Shown piece after piece: positions 8,027 through 16,439 of a DNA stretch of 64,000 bases. The DNA is from Clostridiaceae bacterium (GTDB lineage: Bacteria > Bacillota > Clostridia > Peptostreptococcales > Natronincolaceae), in the NCBI GenBank assembly GCA_018432235.1, contig JAHDLO010000001.1, positions 62,001-126,000 of the forward strand. Reading direction: 5' to 3'. The translations under genes and the position numbers were made by a program. Numbering within the stretch: position 1 is the first letter of the stretch; each line of letters starts with the position of its first letter. The notes under the pieces are model-generated. The model was given only the letters and a program-made list of their open reading frames with translations. It had not been told where the DNA came from and made no database searches.

Positions 8027-8401
8027 TTAAATAGATAGTTTAAAAACCGCACCTTTTGTAATCATACTTCTTGGTATAGGGCCATCTTCAAAAATCAATG
8101 TATCCCCATCAATTGTAAAAGTAAAAAGTTCATTTTCATCAACATATAATGTCAAGGTCGTACCTTCAATTGAATAATTTCCTCTAGGTAGATAGGAGGT
8201 GGCTATATGGCGAACAAATTCAAACTCCTCCCCCTCCTTAATAAGGACCCATGAGCTATCCTCTGGTTCAGTTCCCGCCATAACATATTTTCCTATTTGC
8301 ACTGCCTCCGTTTTATCCTCTTTAGCACAGCCCACGCCAATACCCAATATCAAGGCTAATAGTGCTATGCTGATAACCACATACCGTAGTCTTTGACGCA
8401 T
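8027..8401 (-). CDS. Hypothetical lipoprotein, 124 aa
   Basis: Lipobox at LILGIGVGC (Cys25) after a basic start MRQRLRYV. The mature part reads like a small beta-barrel: QIGKYVMAGTEPEDSSWVLI, EFEFVRHIATSYLPRG, GTTLTLYVDE, FTFTIDGDTLIFE. The repeated short strands and the G-x-Y...G-D-x-L-x-F layout recall small exported domains such as DUF4822- or META-like folds, without a firm match. ATG start with AGGAGGG upstream. Surface-exposed, function unknown. Confidence 0.65.
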   Translation of the reverse strand: MRQRLRYVVISIALLALILGIGVGCAKEDKTEAVQIGKYVMAGTEPEDSSWVLIKEGEEFEFVRHIATSYLPRGNYSIEGTTLTLYVDENELFTFTIDGDTLIFEDGPIPRSMITKGAVFKLSI

Positions 8402-8492
8402 TTCGAATCCCTCCTAATTCCGCCAAGCAATTTATTTTTATCTTATAAAACAGCTTACGTGCTATTGCTATTTAGCGGCTAATATTATTCAA

Positions 8493-9020
8493 TTACAGTA
8501 ATTTCTCATATAACCTGAACCAATCTAGTCCATAGCTTCCTAGTCCTAAATCAACAGTATCAATGTATTTGAATCCACACTTTTCATACAGCTTTATGGC
8601 TGGCATATTTCCTTCGTATACATCCAATCTGATTGATTTCATTTTAGCTTTTTTACTATGCTCGACAGAAAAATCCATTAAAGCCTTGCCCACTCCGCAT
8701 GTTAAATACTGGGGATGTACTACAAATGTATATATAACATTAACCTCCGAATAATCGCATTCGATTCCCCATTTAGCATTAGCATATGCTGACTCTGGCT
8801 CATGACTTAAAATAACAGAACCTACGATTTTGCCCTCATGCCTTGCTACAAAAATATTATTATTCTCAACGCCATTAATTGCATTTTCACGTATAGGATA
8901 GATGCCCTTTATCCATCCCGGATAGTTTCGTCCTTCTGCTAAATAATCATTTAAATCATCGTATAACTGCTCCAATTCATCAATATCCTGTGCTTTTCCT
9001 AGTTCAAAGCTAATATCCAT
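8493..9020 (-). CDS. GNAT-family N-acetyltransferase
   Basis: 175 aa with all GNAT motifs: FVARHEGKIVGSVILS (beta4), VIYTFVVHPQYLTCGVGKALMDF (motif A with Q-Y-L-T-C-G-V-G), LDVYEGNMPAIKLYEKCGFKYI (motif B). The N-terminal helix (DELEQLYDDLNDYLAEG) is typical of small-molecule acetyltransferases. The stretch N-x-P-A-x-x-L-Y-E-K-C-G-F is the acetyl-CoA alpha4 region. Substrate unknown. Confidence 0.87.
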   Translation of the reverse strand: MDISFELGKAQDIDELEQLYDDLNDYLAEGRNYPGWIKGIYPIRENAINGVENNNIFVARHEGKIVGSVILSHEPESAYANAKWGIECDYSEVNVIYTFVVHPQYLTCGVGKALMDFSVEHSKKAKMKSIRLDVYEGNMPAIKLYEKCGFKYIDTVDLGLGSYGLDWFRLYEKLL

Positions 9021-9131
9021 ATGCTGATCCTCCTGTGTATTAAAATTCTTTGCTTATGATAAATCTACTAATTCTGATTCTTCACCACTATCAGAATTAA
9101 AGCATCACTGCTATCCAATTAGAACTAATAG

Positions 9132-9557
9132 CTAAACCGTATATCTTTCATTCCAGCTCATGGGAAAGCTTATTTTATTGCCATAGCAATAGCGAATTAA
9201 CTGTCCATGATGCTGTAGCTCGTGCTCCAATAATGTGAAAACCCATACCTCCTGCTTTTCATTGATCTCACAGTCCTGTAAAAAACTCAGGCATTCATCA
9301 GCGCTTTTATCTAAGGCCTGCAGAACCTTTTCCTTTGCGGTTGTATCCATAAGGGAACAGGAAAAACCACTCCATCCTTCATTTATGATTGCCCTGAGGT
9401 AGCTCTCTCTGGCACCAACAATACACCATAGCTGTTGTCCTATGGTATTGGAAGGAAGATTCTTTAGCTTAAGCTGTAACTCCTCAGGCTCCAAAGAAAA
9501 AGCTAAATCATGAGTAAGGCTAAAGGCCTTCTGTAAGCGTTGTAGTAGAATCTTCAT
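9132..9557 (-). CDS. DinB-family four-helix protein
   Basis: 141 aa. The pattern FSLTHDLAFSLEPEELQLKL, then NTIGQQLWCIVGARESYLRAI and finally LLEHELQHHGQLIRYCYGN matches DinB/YfiT-like proteins, whose metal site uses three histidines spread over the helices; two of them are plausibly in HELQHHGQL. Many members are bacillithiol- or other thiol-dependent S-transferases. The stop of the next upstream gene lies at 9559, so the two frames are almost end to end and probably translationally linked. Confidence 0.75.
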   Translation of the reverse strand: MKILLQRLQKAFSLTHDLAFSLEPEELQLKLKNLPSNTIGQQLWCIVGARESYLRAIINEGWSGFSCSLMDTTAKEKVLQALDKSADECLSFLQDCEINEKQEVWVFTLLEHELQHHGQLIRYCYGNKISFPMSWNERYTV

Positions 9558-9558
9558 T

Positions 9559-9819
9559 TTATTCGACTCCCTTTTGATTTACTAGCTTAAACAAGTATTC
9601 GCATATGAACCTCAAGCCTACTAAAAGCACCAAGGGTTGAAGATACTTAGTGTAATACACCATTGAATAAAATATAAATTTATCCATCCCAGAGCTTCCT
9701 ATAGAAATACTAAGGTGATTGAGATAAGTTAACCGACAGATCAACAAAGCAAAGGTGATATAAATTCCCCAGCATGTTGTTGAATCTGAAAATGAACCAA
9801 GCTTCAAAAGTTTCTTCAT
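9559..9819 (-). CDS. Hypothetical small membrane protein, 86 aa
   Basis: Two hydrophobic segments, around residues 17-33 (CWGIYITFALLICRLTYL) and 57-76 (YLQPLVLLVGLRFICEYLF), flanked by Lys-rich ends (MKKLLKL and KLVNQKG). Likely a two-pass membrane protein. ATG start with GGGAGACG upstream. No family recognised. It precedes the DinB gene with only a one-base gap, which suggests translational coupling. Confidence 0.6.
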   Translation of the reverse strand: MKKLLKLGSFSDSTTCWGIYITFALLICRLTYLNHLSISIGSSGMDKFIFYSMVYYTKYLQPLVLLVGLRFICEYLFKLVNQKGVE

Positions 9820-9859
9820 GTAGTCGTCTCCCTTTTGTTATTCTTCAAGCTATATTATT

Positions 9860-10255
9860 CTAACCTCTACCCATTAAATAAGTCATTATCATTAAGCACA
9901 CAGCACCTATGAACATGGCAACTGTTTCCTTCTTCCAGCTTCCTGTAAAAATTTCACTGGGATTATCCTTAAAGTAGGCAATTTCGATTTCATCCCCCAC
10001 AGAGATATTCATAGCAACTCTAAGCTGTTGAGATGAGATGTATTCTCTACCATATACCCAGAAACGCACCCGCACCAGCCTTGAGTTTTTTACCATCCCT
10101 TCAGGCACCACAGACACTGCCTCTATCACCACTGCCTTGGTATATGCGATCTTACTTTTGTTCAATGCAATGCTGACATGCTGATAGATACCATAGGCTA
10201 TACTAAAGATAGCTGCTGCACCAAAGAGTATAATTGCCAATCTACTTTCCTTCAT
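9860..10255 (-). CDS. DUF3592-like membrane protein
   Basis: 131 aa: an N-terminal membrane segment (ILFGAAAIFSIAYGIY), an extracytoplasmic beta domain (TKAVVIEAV...RLVRVRFWVYGREY...ISVGDEIEIAYFKDNPSEIF) and a C-terminal membrane segment (MFIGAVCLMIMTYLMG). The segment V-G-D-x-I-x-I-x-Y-x-x-x-N-P is the usual signature of DUF3592 proteins, which carry a short OB-like domain between two helices. Role unknown in all members known to me. Confidence 0.7.
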   Translation of the reverse strand: MKESRLAIILFGAAAIFSIAYGIYQHVSIALNKSKIAYTKAVVIEAVSVVPEGMVKNSRLVRVRFWVYGREYISSQQLRVAMNISVGDEIEIAYFKDNPSEIFTGSWKKETVAMFIGAVCLMIMTYLMGRG

Positions 10256-10268
10256 AGAGCACCTCCCT

Positions 10269-10736
10269 TTAAGCCATCAAAGTATATTTAAAAACCTCAG
10301 TTTCTTGCCCCTTTTCATCAACTGCATTATATGCAAAAATCCAGCCCAGACTTTTGTAATATTCAGAGGTATGCTCTGTTCGCAAATATACAGCCTCATA
10401 TCCTAATTCCTTTACCACCTCTTGAACATGCTTTATCAATTTATATCTAATCCCCTGCCCTCTGTGCCGGGGACTAACATACAGGGAAGCCAGCCAAGGT
10501 GTTAAAGCCTCTTGGGTCTTTAAATCATTTTTAAAAATAGAAACAGTTCCCACACACTCATTATCAACAATAGCAACAAATGCCATTGGAAAACTCCGAT
10601 CATTAGTATTGCTTAAATACGCAACAACCTCATTAAAGCTTATGCTGCCGCCGGTTTTTATAACAAATTCATCATAAATCCAAGCAGCAACAGATGCTAT
10701 GTATTCAGTATGCTTAAATAAATGATCTATTCTCAT
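10269..10736 (-). CDS. GNAT-family N-acetyltransferase
   Basis: 155 aa. Motif A reads PWLASLYVSPRHRGQGIRYKLI (R-H-R-G-Q-G-I), followed by ELGYEAVYLRTEHTSEYYKSLGW. The N-terminal half has WIYDEFVIKTGGSISF and FVAIVDNECVGTVSIF. This layout (YLRTEH..YYKSLGW) is found in small GNATs acting on amino-type substrates, but the acceptor cannot be named. It lies 14 bp upstream of the DUF3592 gene and may be in one operon with it. Confidence 0.86.
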   Translation of the reverse strand: MRIDHLFKHTEYIASVAAWIYDEFVIKTGGSISFNEVVAYLSNTNDRSFPMAFVAIVDNECVGTVSIFKNDLKTQEALTPWLASLYVSPRHRGQGIRYKLIKHVQEVVKELGYEAVYLRTEHTSEYYKSLGWIFAYNAVDEKGQETEVFKYTLMA

Positions 10737-10817
10737 CTGAATCCCCCTATTTGCCTCTTCTTATTTCCTCTATTATCGTATATCTTTTTTATCCAAAGTA
10801 GCTCCTCCTAATGAATG

Positions 10818-11342
10818 CTATTTAATAATAAAATCCGTCATCTTAGTTTCTTCCCATACGATGCCCTTTGGGGAAACATTGGAATATAGGGTGATTAAAC
10901 CCTTTTCATCAATAATGACCTTAAAATCAAAATTCATGTCCTTGGGCTGTAAATATTCATCATGCATTATTTGATAATTTTTATTGCCACTCTCCTTGGC
11001 TTCTTTGATATATTCAACTGTATCGGGGTCTATGTCATAATTCTTGTGTATCAGCTTATAGAAAAAGGTTGCTTCAACATTGCCATTGACAGCTTCCTCC
11101 TTATATTCTGATATTTCAAAACCCAACAGCTCATAATATGGAGAAAAGGCTTTTCTGCTTTCTTCTTCCAAATACGCACTAATTTTAGTATAGTTGGTGT
11201 CATCAGCAGCTTCTTCTGAATCGGATATTTCCTCATTTTCATTTATTATATGATCCACTTCTTTTTCCATAATTACATTCCTACAAGCAACTGCTATAAA
11301 TACTAATAGCACTGATAACAGAAGCATCATTATTCTTTTCAT
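10818..11342 (-). CDS. Hypothetical lipoprotein, 174 aa
   Basis: Signal peptide with lipobox MMLLLSVLLVFIAVAC (Cys20). A short acidic linker (INENEEISDSEEAADD) leads to a domain with AYLEEESRKAFSPYYELLGF, VEATFFYKLIHKNYDID, FDFKVIIDEKGLITLYSN. It looks like an extracytoplasmic cystatin-like alpha/beta fold, but that is inference. ATG start with GGGAGG upstream. It follows 17 bp after the DUF1801 gene stop region on the same strand. Confidence 0.62.
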   Translation of the reverse strand: MKRIMMLLLSVLLVFIAVACRNVIMEKEVDHIINENEEISDSEEAADDTNYTKISAYLEEESRKAFSPYYELLGFEISEYKEEAVNGNVEATFFYKLIHKNYDIDPDTVEYIKEAKESGNKNYQIMHDEYLQPKDMNFDFKVIIDEKGLITLYSNVSPKGIVWEETKMTDFIIK

Positions 11343-11358
11343 GTATATCCTCCCAAGC

Positions 11359-11718
11359 CTATTTTTCTAGATTCAATGCCACATTAAACCTAACAATATC
11401 CTGTATCATCTCAGCATCCAGAGCCCTGTCATTTGGCAACTGTATCGTTCCATTATGAGTTTTATAGTCCTGCAATTCCAGCTCAAACCTATCAACTGTC
11501 CTTTTGCCGCAATACAATCCTATGTGCCTTTTATTGGCAGCAAAATGAATGACATTTCCTTTTAAGAAGAAGGTAGGCATGCCCCAGCTGATTTTTTCCG
11601 TTAGCTCTGGCGCAGCTTTAATAATAATTTTTCTTAGCTCCATCAGCTTGTGTTGAAGCTCTAATGGACATGAAGCAATGTACTCATCTATACTGTGGAT
11701 TTGTTTCTTTTCCTCCAT
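11359..11718 (-). CDS. DUF1801-family protein (YdhG/frataxin-like fold)
   Basis: 119 aa. SIDEYIASCPLELQHKLMEL, then APELTEKISWGMPTFFLKGNVIHFAANKRHIGLY, matches the DUF1801 signature (I-x-W-G-M-P-x-[FY]...FxAxKxHIGLY). Bacillus Fra (YdhG), an iron chaperone of frataxin-like fold, belongs here; whether this member binds iron is not shown. Complete, cytoplasmic. ATG start with GGAGG upstream. Confidence 0.85.
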   Translation of the reverse strand: MEEKKQIHSIDEYIASCPLELQHKLMELRKIIIKAAPELTEKISWGMPTFFLKGNVIHFAANKRHIGLYCGKRTVDRFELELQDYKTHNGTIQLPNDRALDAEMIQDIVRFNVALNLEK

Positions 11719-11786
11719 TTAAAACCCTCCTCTGATTGCTTCAGCTTAACGTGTTTTTGCTTTATTTGCTTAACAATTATTTTTTT

Positions 11787-11987
11787 CTATTCCTTTGGAC
11801 TCTCCTTTTCCTTTAACTTTCTTAAGGTATTTTTAATCTGTCCCAGCTGTATTAATATAGCAATTTGAGAAATTATAGCCAGGATAATAAGTACAATCCA
11901 TATACTAAAATAGTTTAAGGCCAGTATCAATAGTACAACCAGTGAGATTATGAAGAAAAACCGAATGACGCCTTTTAGATTATCCAT
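11787..11987 (-). CDS. Hypothetical small membrane protein, 66 aa
   Basis: One long hydrophobic region, about residues 9-49 (FFFIISLVVLLILALNYF, then IVLIILAIISQIAILIQLG), probably two membrane helices with a tight turn. A charged amphipathic tail, KNTLRKLKEKESPKE, follows. Its size and topology resemble small PLDc_N- or YvlB-like accessory proteins, but I see no family motif. ATG start with GGAGGGCAAGG upstream. Isolated between the DUF1801 gene and another membrane protein. Confidence 0.55.
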   Translation of the reverse strand: MDNLKGVIRFFFIISLVVLLILALNYFSIWIVLIILAIISQIAILIQLGQIKNTLRKLKEKESPKE

Positions 11988-12021
11988 AGCCTTGCCCTCC
12001 TTCTTATATTTTTGATGCTGA

Positions 12022-12582
12022 TTAATTAGCTCTCCTGCTAAAATGTTGCATTATTATAATTAGAATAGTACCTAGGGCGATATAAAAAACTGACGTTGAG
12101 GGAAAAACTTTATCCTCCATTTTTCTTAGCTTATCTATAAGACCGGTATGCAGCTCTTGATAAAATTCTAGCGCTTTGGCATCCTTCAGGTTTATCTCTA
12201 CAGAATTCATGCTTTGGGAGAGGGATATTCGTGTATATTGGTATTCGTTAAGTATGATGTCCTTCTCCTCTTCAATATACTTTATATCCTTGGCCTTCAA
12301 TACGTCTATAATAGCGACTTTGACCATATTCATATTCACATTGGTTATGGTGTATTTTCCCTTAGTCATAACATAGGCGAATATTAGTAGCACACCGCTG
12401 GTGAATAAAATCGGTAAAGCATATCCACCTTTCATAAGCTGAATCGTTGGATTCAACAGCAAAAGCAGTGATAGCAACAAACTATCTAAGCTGCGTGGTA
12501 TCATTATTCTTTTTCCCTGGAGTAATATAAGTCCATAACCTATCATTATTGCGCCAAATAAATATGCCAATATAACCTGCAT
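12022..12582 (-). CDS. Hypothetical membrane protein, 186 aa
   Basis: The ATG at 12582 is selected over the upstream in-frame start because AGGGGGAA ends five bases before it. Membrane segments: residues about 2-19 (VILAYLFGAIMIGYGLILL), 32-45 (LLLSLLLLLNP), 53-70 (LPILFTSGVLLIFAYV) and a C-terminal anchor (VFYIALGTILIIIM). The central 85 residues are soluble: TITNVNMNMVKVAIIDVLKA...IEEEKDIILNEYQYTRISL...MNSVEINLKDAKALEFYQEL. No family recognised. Length and topology suggest a tethered cytoplasmic sensor or adaptor, which is inference. Confidence 0.6.
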   Translation of the reverse strand: MQVILAYLFGAIMIGYGLILLQGKRIMIPRSLDSLLLSLLLLLNPTIQLMKGGYALPILFTSGVLLIFAYVMTKGKYTITNVNMNMVKVAIIDVLKAKDIKYIEEEKDIILNEYQYTRISLSQSMNSVEINLKDAKALEFYQELHTGLIDKLRKMEDKVFPSTSVFYIALGTILIIIMQHFSRRAN

Positions 12583-12701
12583 AGTTATTCCCCCTTGATT
12601 TGAATTTGCTGATGACATAAATCGTTTTTATTGTCATGCCAACCTTTGACTCGTATCGTTGCATGATTAAGAAACATATCGTTGCTTAGAATTATTGTTA
12701 A

Positions 12702-13247
12702 CTATTCTCTATTTGTATGGCCTACTTTATCCAGTATGATCTGAACCACCGCAGAAGGATCATTTTTTTCTGCATCGATATACTCACTAAAATCATGCTT
12801 AAGGAAGCCTTCGATGCAATCCTCTGTTTGTTTAAAGGCCCAGGCCCCTGCCTTATCTCCCCGTTCTAAAAGTCTTTTGTGTATGGTTTCCGTCTTAGCT
12901 GTTAAGCAAAAATGATACAGTTCTTCATCAAATGCCCTAAATCCATCTCTTATATAATTATAGTAGTCATAATTTCTGATGGTCATAGGCACGATAAGGT
13001 TCCTTTTATATTTCCTTTTTATCTCCGAGGCCACCTTTACGGTAAGCACTCGCCATAGTGCTATGGCCTGAAAGTCATTTTTTCTTTCGTCGGGGTGCTT
13101 TATTTCCTCTGTTATTATGTTCCTCAGCATGAAGCCCACCTCTTCGGGATCATAGATCATGCTGTTTTCTATATGGGTCAATAGCATATTTGCAGTTGTT
13201 GTCTTACCAACTCCAAAGGCGCCATTTAACATTATTATCATTTTCAT
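12702..13247 (-). CDS. TmrB-like P-loop ATPase
   Basis: 181 aa. The Walker A motif is GAFGVGKTT at residues 9-17, then YDPEEVGFMLRNII, DFQAIALWRVL and LIVPMTIRNYDYYN. This order and wording matches Bacillus TmrB, an ATP-binding membrane-associated protein that confers tunicamycin resistance (YDPE-x-x-GF-x-LR and LIVPMTI are shared). The later parts, HFCLTAKTETIHKRLLERGD and AWAFKQTEDCIEGF, are the LID and base regions of a small-molecule kinase-like fold. A drug-modifying or binding role is a family inference; the compound is not known here. Confidence 0.8.
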   Translation of the reverse strand: MKMIIMLNGAFGVGKTTTANMLLTHIENSMIYDPEEVGFMLRNIITEEIKHPDERKNDFQAIALWRVLTVKVASEIKRKYKRNLIVPMTIRNYDYYNYIRDGFRAFDEELYHFCLTAKTETIHKRLLERGDKAGAWAFKQTEDCIEGFLKHDFSEYIDAEKNDPSAVVQIILDKVGHTNRE

Positions 13248-13265
13248 ATACTCCCCTCAGCTGTA

Positions 13266-13802
13266 TCACTTTGGATTAGCATCTAAGGCTATTTCCATTT
13301 CAATCAACGAATCCTGATTTTCCTGTATGATTTCAACGCTTATTTTGTCAACCACAGCCTTGAAGTAGGTATTAATCGACATAACCGCCTCAGCGGCTTG
13401 GCAATATCCCACTTCATTTTCAATTCGACCCACCGTCATATGTGGCATATAATTGGTGCCTTTAAGCCATTGAGGGTAGTATTGCTCTAGAATCCCTTTA
13501 TAAAGCCTTTTATGCAGATCTATAATTTCCCGCTGACCTTCCTGAAGATTTAAAAAGAGATAATTACCATTTATTCTTGAGGGTGTAATACCCTGTAGGA
13601 CTATGTTGAAGGGAGAAATGTTGAAGAGGGCGGCTTCGATATGCTTTTTCAGCTGATGGGCTTCAATACTGCTGTTAAATGGGAATACAAGGGTTATATG
13701 GGGTCTGACATGATAAGCCAGAGGATCATATTTTTCTCGTATTTCATTGATAATAGCTATATTATCAAGCTCTGGAATAATCATAATGCATCTGCTTTCC
13801 AT
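13266..13802 (-). CDS. 2H phosphoesterase superfamily protein (2'-5' RNA ligase-like)
   Basis: 178 aa with the two H-x-T/S motifs HITLVFPF (about residue 35) and HMTVGRIE (about residue 122), and the usual IIPELDNIAIINEIREKYDP N-terminus of YjcG/LigT-type proteins. The predicted activity is hydrolysis of cyclic or linear phosphodiesters. It lies 18 bp downstream of no other gene but just upstream of the TmrB-like ATPase on the same strand, so a nucleotide-type substrate shared with it is possible. It is a distinct paralogue of the 5007-5540 protein, with low visible identity between them. Confidence 0.8.
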   Translation of the reverse strand: MESRCIMIIPELDNIAIINEIREKYDPLAYHVRPHITLVFPFNSSIEAHQLKKHIEAALFNISPFNIVLQGITPSRINGNYLFLNLQEGQREIIDLHKRLYKGILEQYYPQWLKGTNYMPHMTVGRIENEVGYCQAAEAVMSINTYFKAVVDKISVEIIQENQDSLIEMEIALDANPK

Positions 13803-13843
13803 GGCAGCTTCCCCCTCCCCATTTTTTCTGTCAAATATCTGCT

Positions 13844-14233
13844 TTATTTACTATATATCAGCCTTAAGCTATCCTTATCTCTCCCCTGTAGGTACACATT
13901 TTTTACGCCACTGAAATCGTCATGAATTAATATATTGCTGCTGCCACTCCTATTGAAACGGCTTACAATGCTATATCTAAGCCTCAAATATACATTTTCG
14001 TCGATAATCTCATATTTATAGCCGCTAAAGGCATCTCCACTGCCAGCGGTGTAGCCCTTGAAGCTTAGGCTGTCATCCTCCAGTAAAACCTCTCTAACGC
14101 CATAATGTTCAACATTAATATAGGAGCCATGTACAAAGACAACATAATAGCATGCTATGGGCATAAGGATAATAAGACTAAGCGCAAGGACAAGCTTTTT
14201 ATTATGATTAATTAGCTGTGATAATCCAGGCAT
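13844..14233 (-). CDS. Hypothetical membrane-anchored protein, 129 aa
   Basis: One N-terminal membrane helix (residues 14-33, LVLALSLIILMPIACYYVVF) followed by an extracytoplasmic part rich in beta signals: YGVREVLLEDDSLSFKGYTAG, YKYEIIDENVYLRLRYSIVS, IHDDFSGVKNVYLQGRD. No lipobox. The pattern 'VREVLLEDDSL..GY' is seen in several clostridial exported proteins of unknown role. ATG start with AGGAGG upstream. Confidence 0.58.
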   Translation of the reverse strand: MPGLSQLINHNKKLVLALSLIILMPIACYYVVFVHGSYINVEHYGVREVLLEDDSLSFKGYTAGSGDAFSGYKYEIIDENVYLRLRYSIVSRFNRSGSSNILIHDDFSGVKNVYLQGRDKDSLRLIYSK

Positions 14234-14274
14234 TTTAATTCCTCCTACAACGCCTTAGTCTGTTTTGGGAGTAG

Positions 14275-15354
14275 CTACTTCTTCAATTGTAAAACCCCTG
14301 CACATCCGGATACTTGTGTGTAATTAACCTTTAGCTCCAATTGCACTAAAGCCGCCTTCAGCTCCTCCATAACGATGTAATATTCATCGTCATCCCAATC
14401 ATTGCCAGCTTCTGTCCTGCATTTTTCTAAGGCTAGCCTTGTCTCAAAGGCCACATCTGCAATTATAATTTGTCCCTGCTCCGTCAATGCATCCTTAAGC
14501 TGCATAAGAAAATTAAGCCTCTCTTGTGTATTCAAGTGATGAAGGGCATAAGAGGATACGATATAATCAAACGTCATGCCCTCTAATTCCTTTGGTATGC
14601 CATTTTTCATATCGCCTATGTAGAAATTTCCCTGTGGCATTTTAATCCTAGCCTCCGCCACCATGCCCTCTGAAAAATCTAGTCCGTATATTTTATAGCC
14701 TTGCTTGTATAGCTCCTGGGTTAATAGGCCTGTACCTACGCCTACATCAAGAATATTGCTTCCCTGCGGTCCTTCAATTTTCCCTTGAACAAAGGCAAGT
14801 ACATCGTAATACCCCTCAAAGGGGTAGCCCTTGCTAAAGCCCTCTATTGTACTGTCATATTCTCCCGACCATTGATCAAAGCCCTTGTTATCTAACATAA
14901 TGTCCTCCTTTAGATTCCAGCTGTTGTATGTATAATGGTTTCTTTCATTAATGGGCATAAAAGCCCCACATATACTGAGTAAATTTCGGCTCCTATCGGT
15001 TAATAAATCAGGTTTTTCGATAAAAACCTTCAATATCGCCTCCCTACTGTCAGCTGATATCCCTTTAAAGCAAAATATTTCATTTTCCATATCTCCTAAG
15101 GGACAGAAGTTGCCGTATCTGCAGGATTGACAACAGGCTATAGCTATACCCTCAGGCAACTGTTTTTGCAGGTATGCTATTGCATATTCCATACTGTGTG
15201 ATGCCTTTGATTTTATTACATTATTATCCAATAATACCTCGAAGTGAATATCCCTACAGGCCTCATCCATACATTTTCTGAATAGCATTTTTGTAGGCAC
15301 TTCTAGAAATATCCCGTTTGAAATATAAGTAATCGCTATCGTCGTCTCAAGCAA
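14275..15354 (-). CDS. Two-domain protein: Cys-containing N-terminal domain fused to YrrT-like SAM methyltransferase
   Basis: TTG start at 15354, six bases after GGAGGG (an in-frame ATG at 15372 overlaps that site). Residues about 1-140 form an unrecognised domain with clustered cysteines: CMDEACRDI, then ACCQSCRYGNFCPLGD and FCFKG. Residues about 150-359 form a class I methyltransferase: FDQWSGEYDSTIEGFSKG, motif I ILDVGVGTGLLTQEL, GLDFSEGM, FDYIVSSYALHHL, ALTEQGQIIIADVAFE. The FDQWSxEYD start and overall order resemble YrrT, a SAM methyltransferase of methionine salvage clusters. The Cys cluster could bind metal or a thiol; the joint role is unknown. No other salvage genes lie nearby. Confidence 0.75.
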   Translation of the reverse strand: MLETTIAITYISNGIFLEVPTKMLFRKCMDEACRDIHFEVLLDNNVIKSKASHSMEYAIAYLQKQLPEGIAIACCQSCRYGNFCPLGDMENEIFCFKGISADSREAILKVFIEKPDLLTDRSRNLLSICGAFMPINERNHYTYNSWNLKEDIMLDNKGFDQWSGEYDSTIEGFSKGYPFEGYYDVLAFVQGKIEGPQGSNILDVGVGTGLLTQELYKQGYKIYGLDFSEGMVAEARIKMPQGNFYIGDMKNGIPKELEGMTFDYIVSSYALHHLNTQERLNFLMQLKDALTEQGQIIIADVAFETRLALEKCRTEAGNDWDDDEYYIVMEELKAALVQLELKVNYTQVSGCAGVLQLKK

Positions 15355-15393
15355 GGTTATCCCTCCAAACACTACTTATGTGTTATATCAGCT

Positions 15394-15864
15394 TTATTTT
15401 TCTGCATACTTATAGCCTATCAAAAATAACGCCAGCATCATTAAATGAGCCACCAGCATGACATTAATGCCGTCAATGGTTTGGGTAAAGAAGCTTAGCA
15501 GCATGCTACTCCAGCCTGAGAAGCCTAATATATAATGCTGTGGTATCGATGATAATATGATATTCCGATTTTCCTGAACCATCATAAATTGCCAAACAAA
15601 TAAAATCAGGGATATCCCCCATGCGATATTGCCATAAATGATCCCCTTTAGCTTGCCTAATTTCAAGCCACCAAAGTACTTACCCACTAGAAACCAATAA
15701 ATCGCAGAACCAATCTGCCATGCATATATGAGAAGGTTAATTAGTGACCAAAAAGTCGGTGACTCAATTGTAAGCCCATAATTTAATAGCATGCTAATGA
15801 CCGCTCCTGCCAAGTATGGTACTAGCACCAGTATAATTGCTTTAATTGTTTTGCTGTTTTTCAT
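15394..15864 (-). CDS. Hypothetical membrane protein, 156 aa
   Basis: Start at 15864 (MKNSKTIKA), where GGGAGG lies six bases upstream. Four hydrophobic segments: residues about 6-25 (AIILVLVPYLAGAVISMLL), 38-60 (WSLINLLIYAWQIGSAIYWF), 76-94 (GIIYGNIAWGISLILFVWQF) and 132-151 (VMLVAHLMMLALFLIGYKY). Polytopic inner-membrane protein. No family motif recognised. It is 22 bp upstream of the methyltransferase fusion start on the same strand and may be expressed with it. Confidence 0.6.
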   Translation of the reverse strand: MKNSKTIKAIILVLVPYLAGAVISMLLNYGLTIESPTFWSLINLLIYAWQIGSAIYWFLVGKYFGGLKLGKLKGIIYGNIAWGISLILFVWQFMMVQENRNIILSSIPQHYILGFSGWSSMLLSFFTQTIDGINVMLVAHLMMLALFLIGYKYAEK

Positions 15865-15883
15865 TGTACTACCTCCCATATAA

Positions 15884-16399
15884 TTAGAAGCTTATATATT
15901 CTTCTTTAAGAATTCCACACCAGTACAGGTCACACCAATCTGCTACACCTTTGGAGTGCTTTCTCCGTGTTCCTTCGAGAGTCATGCCAAGCTTTTTCAT
16001 CAAATTAAGTGCCTTTATATAATCATTTGTTTCAGCGACAATCTTGTGAAGCCTTAGGTTTCTAAAGCCATAATCCAATAGTGCCTTGCTTGCTTCATAG
16101 GCATATCCTTTTCGCCAATACTTCTGACCAATTATCCAACCTAGCTCATATATCTCTGGATAATCTATCGCATGAAATACCACATGTCCCATAACGCTAT
16201 TGCTTTCCTTTTCTATCAAAGCATAGACCCTTGGGTTCTCCCCCATACCATGCTGCTTTATAAAGGCCTTAGTAGCTTCTAAATCATAGGGTGTCTCTAT
16301 ATGCTGCATTACCAATGGGTCCCCTAGAGCACGATGCAGTTCTTTTGCATCCGCTACAGTTAACTTTCTAATTAATAATCTGGCGGTTTCAATGTACAA
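15884..16399 (-). CDS. GNAT-family N-acetyltransferase, RimJ/RimL type
   Basis: 171 aa. It begins IETARLLIRKLTVADAKEL, the hallmark of the RimJ/RimL subgroup (ribosomal-protein and spermidine/aminoglycoside-like acetyltransferases). Core: VMGHVVFHAIDYPEIYELGWIIGQKYWRKGYAYEASKALLDYGF (motif A around QKYWRKGYAYEA), then RLHKIVAETNDYIKALNLMKKLGM and GTRRKHSKGVADWCDLYWCGIL. All family elements are intact. The in vivo acceptor is unknown; subgroup members modify protein N-termini or small amines. Confidence 0.88.
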   Translation of the reverse strand: MYIETARLLIRKLTVADAKELHRALGDPLVMQHIETPYDLEATKAFIKQHGMGENPRVYALIEKESNSVMGHVVFHAIDYPEIYELGWIIGQKYWRKGYAYEASKALLDYGFRNLRLHKIVAETNDYIKALNLMKKLGMTLEGTRRKHSKGVADWCDLYWCGILKEEYISF

Positions 16400-16439
16400 A
16401 CATCCATTACCCCCTTTTGATTTAATACATCACACTTCA

